Part shown: positions 53,764 through 60,394 of the stretch, piece by piece | Layout of the letters: the number at the start of each line of letters is the position of its first letter | Numbering within the stretch: the first letter of the stretch is position 1 | DNA from: Onishia niordana | GTDB taxonomy: Bacteria > Pseudomonadota > Gammaproteobacteria > Pseudomonadales > Halomonadaceae | Direction of reading: 5' to 3' | Assembly (NCBI RefSeq): GCF_004798965.1 | Contig: NZ_SDSD01000003.1 | Location: 1 to 64,000, forward strand | DNA length: 64,000 bases | Position numbers and translations under genes: made by a program | The notes under the pieces: generated by a model | Told to the model about the DNA's origin: nothing | The model's input: the letters and a program-made list of their open reading frames with translations, nothing else | Database searches by the model: none

Positions 53764-54855
53764 ATGTATATTATACCTACAGAAGCTATTGGGAGCATTC
53801 CTAGAACTGAGAAGTTGATGCTGGCTCAGCAGCAATTTGATAGCGGTGAGCTTGATTCAGTAACCATGTCTGCCTGTTACGACGAGGCAGTTCAAGAAAC
53901 TATCCGAGAACTTGAGGCGACAGGGTCGCCGATCATTAGCGATGGTGAACAGCGAAAAACGCATAGCTTTGCGACTTACTCGGTGGAGGGGGGCGAAAAT
54001 TTTGCCCCTGATGGTCTTGAGATTCCTTTTCAGGATGGGCATGTAAGGCGCTTGCCGCGCTTAACTTCTGGGCCTTTTCGCTTCACTTCGTACGGATATG
54101 AGACCTTGCCGATAGCCAAGGCCTTCACGAACATGCCAATAAAGCAGGCAATTATATCAGTGTCGGCCTTGAGTCTCTTTTATCCCCTGGAGAATCTGCC
54201 CGGTTATAGTCGAGAAGAGTTTTTAAATGACTTGGTGGATGAGCAGGAAAAAGAAATTCGAGGTTGCTTCGCTGCCGGCGCGGAGAGGGTGCAAATTGAT
54301 TTCACTGAAGGGCGGCTGGCCATAAAGCTTGACCCAAGCGGCAGTTTATTGAATTCTTTTATTGATTTAAATAATAGGGTTTTTTCTCGCTTCAGCGTGG
54401 TTGAGCAGCAGAATATAGGCATCCATACTTGTCCAGGAGCTGATCACGATTCTACCCACAGCGCTGATGTTGATTATGCTGAGCTACTACCTAGCCTGTT
54501 TGAGTTAAAAGTAAGTAACTTTTATATTGCGATGGCTGCTGAGAAAAACCCTGATCGTGCATTAAGAATTGTCGCCCGATACCTGAAGCCAGAGCAGCGT
54601 GCTTTTATCGGGGTGATTGATGTCAATGCTCCTGAAATTGAAACGGCCGAGGAGGTTTGCTCCCGGGTGCTCGCTGCAGCACAGCATATTCCAATAGAAC
54701 AATTGGGCACCACCGATGACTGCGGCTTCTCACCATTTTGCGATGATATGTCGACGTCGCGTGAAACGGCTTTTGCAAAAATTCGCGCCCGGGTGCAGGG
54801 CACAGCAATGGCGGCAAAACAACTGAATATTGACCGTGGGGGCCATGATGGGTGA
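53764..54855 (+). CDS. MetE-like methyltransferase, short form
   Basis: 363 residues, related to the C-terminal catalytic half of cobalamin-independent methionine synthase. It has SDGEQRKTHSFATYSVEGG, IDFTEGRLAIKLDPSG, GIHTCPGADHDS and LGTTDDCGFSPF, the last two likely to hold the Zn ligands His, Cys and Cys. Short proteins of this type transfer methyl groups to or from thiols with simpler donors than MetE. It is AT-rich compared with the backbone, and its stop overlaps the start of the diguanylate cyclase gene. Confidence 0.83.
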   Translation: MYIIPTEAIGSIPRTEKLMLAQQQFDSGELDSVTMSACYDEAVQETIRELEATGSPIISDGEQRKTHSFATYSVEGGENFAPDGLEIPFQDGHVRRLPRLTSGPFRFTSYGYETLPIAKAFTNMPIKQAIISVSALSLFYPLENLPGYSREEFLNDLVDEQEKEIRGCFAAGAERVQIDFTEGRLAIKLDPSGSLLNSFIDLNNRVFSRFSVVEQQNIGIHTCPGADHDSTHSADVDYAELLPSLFELKVSNFYIAMAAEKNPDRALRIVARYLKPEQRAFIGVIDVNAPEIETAEEVCSRVLAAAQHIPIEQLGTTDDCGFSPFCDDMSTSRETAFAKIRARVQGTAMAAKQLNIDRGGHDG

Positions 54856-55792
54856 GCAGCCTCTTTTCAGTCAGAGTTTTGCGGTTTTTGATGCAGACCA
54901 ATACCTGGTGGACTGGACGCCAGGTTTTGCTGAAGAATTTGCCGATGCCGCACCGCTCTTGGTGCAGGGCATTAGCGCGCAGGATATTTTTGCCGCCTGC
55001 CTGCTACCCGAGCGAGCGCTGGATCTGTCATGGGCAGCCAGTGGCTCAAAGCCCCATGCGTTTGAATACATCAACAGCCGTCAGACGGTGTCAGTCACGC
55101 AAGAGCTGAGTGTCAGCGGTTGCATTTTACGATTCGCACAAAGCACCAAGACGGTGCCACAACTTCATCCATCCATGCTTGATGACAGTACCGAGCTATT
55201 GCGTTCCACTGCGCTACAGATTTCGGCTTCAGTTCGCAAACAGCGTGAAGCGGAAACGGCTCGGTTGAATGAACTGGCGCTTACCGATGGGCTCACCGGC
55301 GTTGCAAACCGACGTTATTTTGACGAGGTGCTCAACAAAGAGTGGCAGCGCTGTAAACGCAGCCGTTTGCCGTTATCGGTGATTTTTGTCGATATCGATT
55401 TTTTCAAGCGTTACAATGATTATTATGGTCATAATTACGGTGATGTTTGTTTAAAATCGATAGCTGCCGCGCTTAAAGGATGTGTTAATCGTCCCGGCGA
55501 CCTGCTCGCGCGTATTGGGGGAGAAGAGTTCGTTTGTTTGTTGCCAGAAACCGACTTGGCCGGCAGTGAAGATAAGGCTAAAAAGCTGGAGTGGGCAGTA
55601 AGATCGCTGGCTATTCCACATGCTAAATCAGGTCTGGTGCCAGTCGTGACGATCAGCGTTGGGGTTGCCACTGTAGAGCTGATCAATGGAGATGATGCTT
55701 ATGCATTGGTCAATGCTGCCGATCAGCAGCTCTATGCAGCCAAAGCCGATGGCAGGGGGTGTGTGCGCTCGATAGTGTTTCGTGAAGCTTGA
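54845..55792 (+). CDS. Soluble diguanylate cyclase, GGEEF type
   Basis: 315 residues with no membrane segment. The N-terminal ~130 residues look like a PAS-type sensor (SFAVFDADQYLVDWTPGF, then FEYINSRQTVSVTQELSVSG). The C-terminal GGDEF domain has LTDGLTGVANRRYFDEVL and IGGEEFVCLLPE (about 223), with DIDFFKRYNDYYGH. The ATG at 54845 overlaps the end of the MetE-like gene by 11 bases, so the two are coupled. The pair may link a methylated or thiol metabolite to c-di-GMP; this is inference. Confidence 0.87.
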   Translation: MMGEQPLFSQSFAVFDADQYLVDWTPGFAEEFADAAPLLVQGISAQDIFAACLLPERALDLSWAASGSKPHAFEYINSRQTVSVTQELSVSGCILRFAQSTKTVPQLHPSMLDDSTELLRSTALQISASVRKQREAETARLNELALTDGLTGVANRRYFDEVLNKEWQRCKRSRLPLSVIFVDIDFFKRYNDYYGHNYGDVCLKSIAAALKGCVNRPGDLLARIGGEEFVCLLPETDLAGSEDKAKKLEWAVRSLAIPHAKSGLVPVVTISVGVATVELINGDDAYALVNAADQQLYAAKADGRGCVRSIVFREA

Positions 55793-56485
55793 CTTTCTTT
55801 GGGTGATTAACCCTGTTGAATTTAAATTAAAATAATATTTTCTCTTTTTGTTTATGCTTTCTAGTTTTTTTAGGTCTTGTTGGAAGGCACTTGTTCTCGT
55901 GGGCTGACTCGCGCTCAGTCATCGTTATATAACAGAAAGTGATAGCCATTGCTTGGTGCGTAAAGGCAATATACCGTTTACTTTTGTTCTTGTTTTTAAA
56001 TGGCCACTGATCTTGTGAAGAGAGCTCTCTATTGCTCTTTCCAGGTCATGATTCATGTTTTTTCTGATCTCTCTCAAGCGGGCAGTAGGTTGTATCTATT
56101 AGATGATCATCTCGTGCAGGATGTTGTAAATACTTGCACTTGGCAAGCGGGTACCCTGTTAGCGATTACTCAGGTCTTTGTGTCACCAAGCTTTAACCTG
56201 AGCCAGGCATCAAATCCCTGGGAAAATACATGTTCATTAATATAAAGCCCTGAGCCAATAAAACTGGCTCGGGGGCTTTTCGTTTGCAGCGGCGCCATCA
56301 CCTCTCACCGTATGCCACACCCGATATGGAAGAGTTGCGACGCTCGCGGACCCAAGACCCTATACGCCAGGGCGAGCGACGACCGTGATTAATCGACGGG
56401 TGGGATCTATAAGTACGTTCGCATACGCTTGACTGCTCAAGATTGCCTAGACGATCAGGCGGAATACCAACATCGCCGGAACACC
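55793..56485. other. Long AT-rich gap
   Basis: About 690 bases. A plus-strand frame 56,000-56,245 (81 codons) ends just before a terminator but lacks a ribosome-binding site and any recognised similarity, so it is not called as a gene. The rest up to the second ops repeat shows no gene. Confidence 0.45.
56244..56280 (+). terminator. Intrinsic terminator in the accessory gap
   Basis: AAAGCCC-TGAGCCA pairs with TGGCTC-GGGGGCTTT around a short loop, followed by TT. It probably ends the MetE-like/diguanylate cyclase transcript or a small RNA in the gap. Confidence 0.75.
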
Positions 56486-56548
56486 GAGACTACTGCATGG
56501 ATGGCAGGACGCCATCGCCACATGCCCAGGTAGGGGCGGTAGCGTGGC
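56486..56548 (+). repeat. Hairpin-ops leader repeat, copy 2
   Basis: GAGACTACTGCATG, then the hairpin GATGGC-AGGAC-GCCATC, a short spacer and GGCGGTAGCGTG (56,535-56,546). It lies ~50 bases before the lipoprotein gene. Similarity to copies 1 and 3 covers the whole ~60 bases, not only the ops core. Confidence 0.75.
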
Positions 56549-56595
56549 CGGTTACTTTACTGCTTCTCCCCCTCTTGTGAAGAGTTACTACCGCC

Positions 56596-57021
56596 ATGAA
56601 GAAGCAATACCTGTTGTTCATCTTGATGTCAGTGCTCGTCTCCGGTTGCACCAATGTGGCCAGTGATATCACCAGAAACATTGAACAAATACCTCCTCCG
56701 CCCTTGGAGCCTAGTGCCCTGTTCTCCACCGCAAGCGAATTTTTTGCCAAGGCGGGATATCAGTGCAGAATAGACGATGAATACCCCATCCTTGGCTGTA
56801 CCAAAGAGCTTCGTGACCTCTACGTCCATCAAACCACTGGCGTAGTGGAAATCTTTCCGGGCGATGAAAAGGAGGCGGATTATATTCTGGTAACGGAGCG
56901 TTGGGACGAGGGGCTGATTCCAGGTGAGTTTATTTCTGGCCGTTTCAGCAATGTAGATGTCGAGCGTTTTTGCGATTATCTACGGGAAGAAGGGCTGGCG
57001 GTATGCCGCGCCAGTTCATAA
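56596..57021 (+). CDS. Small lipoprotein of unknown function
   Basis: 141 residues. The signal peptide MKKQYLLFILMSVLVSGC ends in the lipobox VSGC, so it is a lipid-anchored protein. The mature part is acidic with four further cysteines (YQCRIDDEYPILGCTKEL, then FCDYL and VCRASS) that could form disulfides. No family is recognised. It is preceded by ops repeat copy 2 and followed after ~60 bases by the cold-shock/DUF1294 gene. Confidence 0.7.
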   Translation: MKKQYLLFILMSVLVSGCTNVASDITRNIEQIPPPPLEPSALFSTASEFFAKAGYQCRIDDEYPILGCTKELRDLYVHQTTGVVEIFPGDEKEADYILVTERWDEGLIPGEFISGRFSNVDVERFCDYLREEGLAVCRASS

Positions 57022-57084
57022 GGGCTTCAGCGGCGGTGAATTATCGATGTACAAGGACACCTGGCGCAGATGGGGTAAGGATTG

Positions 57085-57693
57085 ATGCGAGGACGCATTG
57101 CGGTTTGGAAAGATGACAGAGGGTTTGGCTTCATCAACCCCGACTCGGGTGGTGAAAGGCTATTCTTTCATGTCAGCGGCATGGTGCGTGGTGCATCTCG
57201 ACCCTCAGTCGGTGATAACGTCTCCTATGACGTAACCACGGCGTCAGATGGTAAGGCACGCGCCGTCAATGTGCGCCCCGCTGGTCTTGATGCCGTCTCT
57301 GGGGTGTTGATATCGAAGCGAGTGCTCCTTTCAGTCGTCGCGCTCTCAGCCATTCCGGTTTTGTGGTGGTTCGTTGCAGCGGGCGAGTTCCCGGCATTCC
57401 TATTGTGGGTTTTTGCTGGAATGAGCGCGGTAACGTTCGTCTTGTATGGCCTTGATAAATGGGCCGCGAAACGCGAGGCTCAGCGAACGTCTGAAAATAC
57501 ACTTCATTTCTGTGCATTGTTAGGTGGCTGGCCTGGTGCGCTACTGGCGCAACAGGTGTTTCGGCATAAATCAAGCAAGCGGCCTTTCCAACTTAATTTC
57601 TGGTTTACGGTGGTACTCAACTGCGGTGTTCTTGGGGTGGCGGGGTCAACCACCGGCGCGGCATTCATTGGGAAGATTCTTGAAATATTGTGA
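57085..57693 (+). CDS. Cold-shock domain fused to DUF1294 membrane domain
   Basis: 202 residues. The N-terminal cold-shock fold (MRGRIAVWKDDRGFGFINPD, then RLFFHVSGM; about 1-65) carries the nucleic-acid-binding RGFGFI and FFHVS elements. A four-helix DUF1294 domain follows (about 80-202, with GLDKWAAKREAQRT and LGGWPGALLAQQVFRHKS). This combination is known in bacteria, but its role is unclear; it may tether RNA binding to the membrane. AAGGA lies before the ATG. Confidence 0.86.
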   Translation: MRGRIAVWKDDRGFGFINPDSGGERLFFHVSGMVRGASRPSVGDNVSYDVTTASDGKARAVNVRPAGLDAVSGVLISKRVLLSVVALSAIPVLWWFVAAGEFPAFLLWVFAGMSAVTFVLYGLDKWAAKREAQRTSENTLHFCALLGGWPGALLAQQVFRHKSSKRPFQLNFWFTVVLNCGVLGVAGSTTGAAFIGKILEIL

Positions 57694-57774
57694 ATAAGGG
57701 CAGGGTTCTTGATGATAGGTTGCGCCATGGGGGCTGCAAAAGGTGTCACTAATCACGCGGGACTCGACACGTAG

Positions 57775-57837
57775 GGACTACTGCATGGATGGCCGGATGC
57801 CATCGACCACATGCTCGGGTAGGAGCGGTAGCGTACC
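57775..57837 (+). repeat. Hairpin-ops leader repeat, copy 3
   Basis: GGACTACTGCATG, hairpin GATGGC-CGGAT-GCCATC, spacer, then AGCGGTAGCGTA (57,824-57,835), an ops core with changes at both ends. It lies ~180 bases before the GNAT gene. The surrounding 57,694-58,018 holds no gene. Confidence 0.68.
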
Positions 57838-58018
57838 TAGCTCCTCGCTGTAAAGAGTCTGCCACCCCGGGGATACGTGCACCGGTGAATATCCCGCCTC
57901 GGCTGCCGGGCTATTTTTCGAGTTGCTCATTCCTAACGTATCTCGCCAAGGGCGGCGACGTATCGCAAGCGTGAGTGCTAACCCGTAAGGCAGTTCAATC
58001 ACCGTCAGGAAAGTGGAA

Positions 58019-58444
58019 ATGACGCCTGAGTTCCGACAAGCGAAAAACAAGGAATTTGTTGAACGGCTGACTCGCCAGAATATGGAGCCGTACTATCAAA
58101 AGATGGGGATTAATTGGGATCAGGAGCTATTTGATCAGAACTGGGAAGAGTTCGATAGCTACGAGATCATCTTGGGTGACAGCGCGGTGGGTGTCTTGCG
58201 GTTGAGTCACGATGATATGGCTTATTACATTCGTGATCTACAGATAAGGCCGGATTGGCAGGGCAGGGGATTAGGCTCCCAGGCTATCAGTTTTGCCAAC
58301 GGCATTGCCCAGAAAGCAGGAGTTAGTCTACTTCGGCTTTGCGTGTTCAGCATGAATCCCGCCGTGGCGCTTTACGAACGGTTAGGTTTACGAGTATGTA
58401 AGACGGAAGGTGCTGTTCACTATATGGAGCTAGAACTTTCCTGA
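58019..58444 (+). CDS. GNAT-family N-acetyltransferase
   Basis: 141 residues. The acetyl-CoA loop is IRPDWQGRGLGSQAISFANG (about 81-100), followed by LRLCVFSMNPAVALYERLGL. The substrate is unknown; similar small acetyltransferases confer resistance or modify proteins. The ATG at 58019 follows GGAAAGTGGA. Its last five codons overlap the end of the truncated integrase gene on the other strand, so the two were joined by a rearrangement. Confidence 0.85.
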   Translation: MTPEFRQAKNKEFVERLTRQNMEPYYQKMGINWDQELFDQNWEEFDSYEIILGDSAVGVLRLSHDDMAYYIRDLQIRPDWQGRGLGSQAISFANGIAQKAGVSLLRLCVFSMNPAVALYERLGLRVCKTEGAVHYMELELS

Positions 58445-58651
58445 TGGGGTCAGACTGCTGTCGGCAAGGTGTTCCAGGAAAGCCTTCACTTCAGGGGCAC
58501 CCATGCTGGCGGGGTGACGTACGCCATGGAAACGAATGTAGTAGCGTATCCAGTAGCAGTAGGTCTTCTCGGTACGCGGGCTGTAGCGTTTTACCCGCAT
58601 GGTGGCCTTCACACGATCCATCAGCTTGGGTGGTCTGCTCTGCGCGTCCAT
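58430..58651 (-). pseudogene. intI: Truncated integron integrase (IntI N-terminal fragment)
   Basis: 73 residues remain of a ~320-residue tyrosine recombinase. The fragment reads KLMDRVKATMRVKRYSPRTE, then KTYCYWIRYYIRFHG and PASMGAPEVKAFLEHLA, the N-terminal SAM-like domain typical of IntI. After HLAD the sequence no longer matches (SSLTPSGKF, stop) and runs into the GNAT gene. The catalytic R...H-R...Y region and the IntI-specific domain are missing, so it cannot recombine. It is divergent from the cassette array, as in a normal integron. Confidence 0.85.
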
Positions 58652-58666
58652 ACGTTGCTACCCGAG

Positions 58667-58687
58667 TACATGGATGTTCATACAGTA
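58667..58687 (-). promoter_or_regulatory. Possible LexA box upstream of intI
   Basis: On the minus strand TACTGTATGAACATCCATGTA has a good left half (TACTGTAT) and a degenerate right half compared with TACTGTATATATATACAGTA. It starts 16 bases before the intI ATG. LexA control of intI is well known in class 1 and Vibrio integrons. Confidence 0.4.
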
Positions 58688-58783
58688 TTATTGGATCTGG
58701 CAAATCGCGCAAGCGCGCGAATTCTGCATAGGTAGCCGAGCGATGCGTAGGAGTGTTTGATATCAATGGGTTAGTAGAAGATG

Positions 58784-58841
58784 GCGCGCTCGTTTATTGA
58801 CTTGAACGTGCCGGCGCGTTCAAGTCAATAAACGAGCGCGC
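58784..58841. repeat. 58-base near-perfect palindrome beside the first cassette
   Basis: Arm GCGCGCTCGTTTATTGACTT plus GAACG (58,784-58,808) is repeated exactly in inverse orientation at 58,817-58,841. The eight-base centre is itself nearly palindromic (GCCGGC with one T-G pair). There is no T-run. It ends 13 bases before the cassette junction, where attI should lie. Flanks GGTTAGT (58,769) and GTTAACC (58,854) partly resemble attC outer boxes, so it could be a derelict attC or a modified attI. Confidence 0.8.
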
Positions 58842-58860
58842 AGTCTAATCACTGTTAACC
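58842..58860 (+). other. attI-side junction of the cassette array
   Basis: GTTAACC (58,854-58,860) is the first recombination core. Its reverse complement, GGTTAAC, is exactly the outer box of attC1 at 59,521, which shows that cassette 1 begins here (crossover after the G). Confidence 0.75.
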
Positions 58861-58878
58861 ATATCGAAGGAGACTTAG

Positions 58879-59526
58879 ATGCCATGGAAAGGTCAAAAAC
58901 TATTGCTCATAGGAATTGCAATAGTTCTGCTTTGCGCTATGGCCTTTCTTTTTGGCGTAGCCTTCGGTGCCTCAAGCGATCTAAATGCATTTAAAGATAC
59001 GATACTTCCAGTCCTTTCAACGGTAGGGACATGGGTTTCCGGGATAGGGGCTCTTGGTGCAGTGTTGGTTGCATTGTGGCTTGCAGAAAAGCAGCGTCAA
59101 AGAGACAAAGAATCGCTAAATATAGATTTTGATTTCGTTATTTTCCCTTGGGTAATGAACCCCGTGCTGGCCATTTCTGCGGTTTCTGTCGGGAACAGGC
59201 CCTCAAACATCCACTCAATCTCAATCTACAGTGAAAATGCAGAAGCGAGAATGGCGCTTGTAAGGTTTATGGAGGGCAGTGCTGCCCTGCCGACGATGAT
59301 CGGTTACGGAGAAAAAGTAGCGTACTTTTGCGAGACTGGATTCGATCGTCATATTGCGGCGTACTTGAAACGCCATGCGGATGGCAGCGCAAAGGGGCTT
59401 TCTCTGACCGTGAGCACGACCACTGAAAATTTCAATTTTGTTCCCTCTAATGCGCTAAAAAAGCATTTTGAACAGCTGGTTCCGGAGGTTGACGCAGCTC
59501 CTTCCCGGGAAGATGAAAATGGTTAA
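58879..59526 (+). CDS. Cassette 1: two-helix membrane protein of unknown function
   Basis: 215 residues. Two membrane helices lie near the N-terminus (LLLIGIAIVLLCAMAFLFGV and VSGIGALGAVLVALWLA), followed by a charged linker (EKQRQRDKES) and a soluble cytoplasmic C-terminal domain with several strands. This layout resembles small membrane-anchored cassette proteins common in integrons, but no family function is recognised. The start has AAGGAGA before it. The stop codon lies inside the outer box of attC1. AT-rich against the backbone, consistent with acquisition as a cassette. Confidence 0.75.
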   Translation: MPWKGQKLLLIGIAIVLLCAMAFLFGVAFGASSDLNAFKDTILPVLSTVGTWVSGIGALGAVLVALWLAEKQRQRDKESLNIDFDFVIFPWVMNPVLAISAVSVGNRPSNIHSISIYSENAEARMALVRFMEGSAALPTMIGYGEKVAYFCETGFDRHIAAYLKRHADGSAKGLSLTVSTTTENFNFVPSNALKKHFEQLVPEVDAAPSREDENG

Positions 59527-59592
59527 CAAGTGGGTGAAGCCGACCGGTACTACGCTGCGCTCCATCCCGGCGGCTTACCCAAGGCGTTAGCC
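59521..59592 (+). repeat. attC1 recombination site
   Basis: 72 bases. Outer boxes GGTTAAC and GTTAGCC. The left arm AAGTGGGTGAAGCC pairs with GGCTTACCC-AAGGC on the right with unpaired bases, as in attC. The first box is the complement of the start of cassette 1. Confidence 0.9.
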
Positions 59593-59624
59593 GTCCAAGT
59601 GCTATTAAACCAAGTGAGGGAAAA

Positions 59625-60260
59625 ATGGATATAGTGAATCTGCTGACTTTCGTTTTTGTGGCTACCTTGCTAGTGATTTCACCAGGCCCCAATGGTGTGT
59701 TGGTAGCTAAAACCGTACCCATATCTGGGCGTAAAGCGGGATTTTCTAATGTATGGGGGGTTGTTGCAGCATTTTATGTCCATGGAACCTTGTCCATATT
59801 TGGGATATCGGTTCTTCTCGTGCAGTCCGCTCAAGCTTTTTTTATCTTCAAACTGTTGGGGGCAGGATACCTTTTCTGGATAGGTGTTAAATCTCTTTTG
59901 GCTGTTTGGAGTAACGAGCAAAAAACAGAGTTACTATCTTCTAAAAAGAAGCAAAATATCATATCCACTCGAGGTGCCTTCGTTGAAGGCTTTCTCACTA
60001 ATGCGCTAAACCCGAAGGTATCCATGTTTTATCTGGCGGCGTTTCCGCAGTTCTTGTCTATAGGTGAGAGCGCTTACCAAGCATATTTCCTTGTTTCGGC
60101 ACATGCCTTCATTAATTTAGTTTGGTTTTCTGCTATGGGCTTGTTGCTAGCTCGGTTGAAGGATCTTGCAAGCAGTGCCAGCTTTACTAAATGGTTAAAG
60201 TCGGTCACTGGCATCGTCTTTATTGGTTTTGGTGCAAAATTGGCATTCTTGAAGCCGTAG
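59625..60260 (+). CDS. Cassette 2: LysE/RhtB-family exporter
   Basis: 211 residues with six helices. LysE-family permeases export amino acids and derivatives such as homoserine lactone, threonine or lysine. Hallmarks are VISPGPNGVLVAKTVPISGRKAGF near the N-terminus and GFLTNALNPKVSMFYLAAFPQF in the middle. The start has GAGGG seven bases before. The gene fills the cassette between attC1 and attC2. The specific substrate is unknown. Confidence 0.87.
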   Translation: MDIVNLLTFVFVATLLVISPGPNGVLVAKTVPISGRKAGFSNVWGVVAAFYVHGTLSIFGISVLLVQSAQAFFIFKLLGAGYLFWIGVKSLLAVWSNEQKTELLSSKKKQNIISTRGAFVEGFLTNALNPKVSMFYLAAFPQFLSIGESAYQAYFLVSAHAFINLVWFSAMGLLLARLKDLASSASFTKWLKSVTGIVFIGFGAKLAFLKP

Positions 60261-60266
60261 AATAAT

Positions 60267-60338
60267 GGCTAACAAGTTACTGCACCGGAAGAATGACTCG
60301 CTACCGCTCGCTATTTTCCGGTGAGTAAAGCGTTATGC
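60267..60338 (+). repeat. attC2 recombination site
   Basis: 72 bases. Outer boxes GGCTAAC and GTTATGC. The arms TTACTGCACCGGAA and TTTTCCGGTGAGTAAAGC pair with a few bulged bases. GGCTAAC is the exact complement of the start of cassette 2 (GTTAGCC). Confidence 0.92.
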
Positions 60339-60394
60339 TTCTGAGCGGTAAGCTTCTATTTCCGTTTAACTAGACTAAATATTTGAGTAGATAA

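Noticed and set aside
56000..56245. 81-codon frame in the AT-rich gap
   Set aside because: No ribosome-binding site and no similarity; kept only as part of the gap description.
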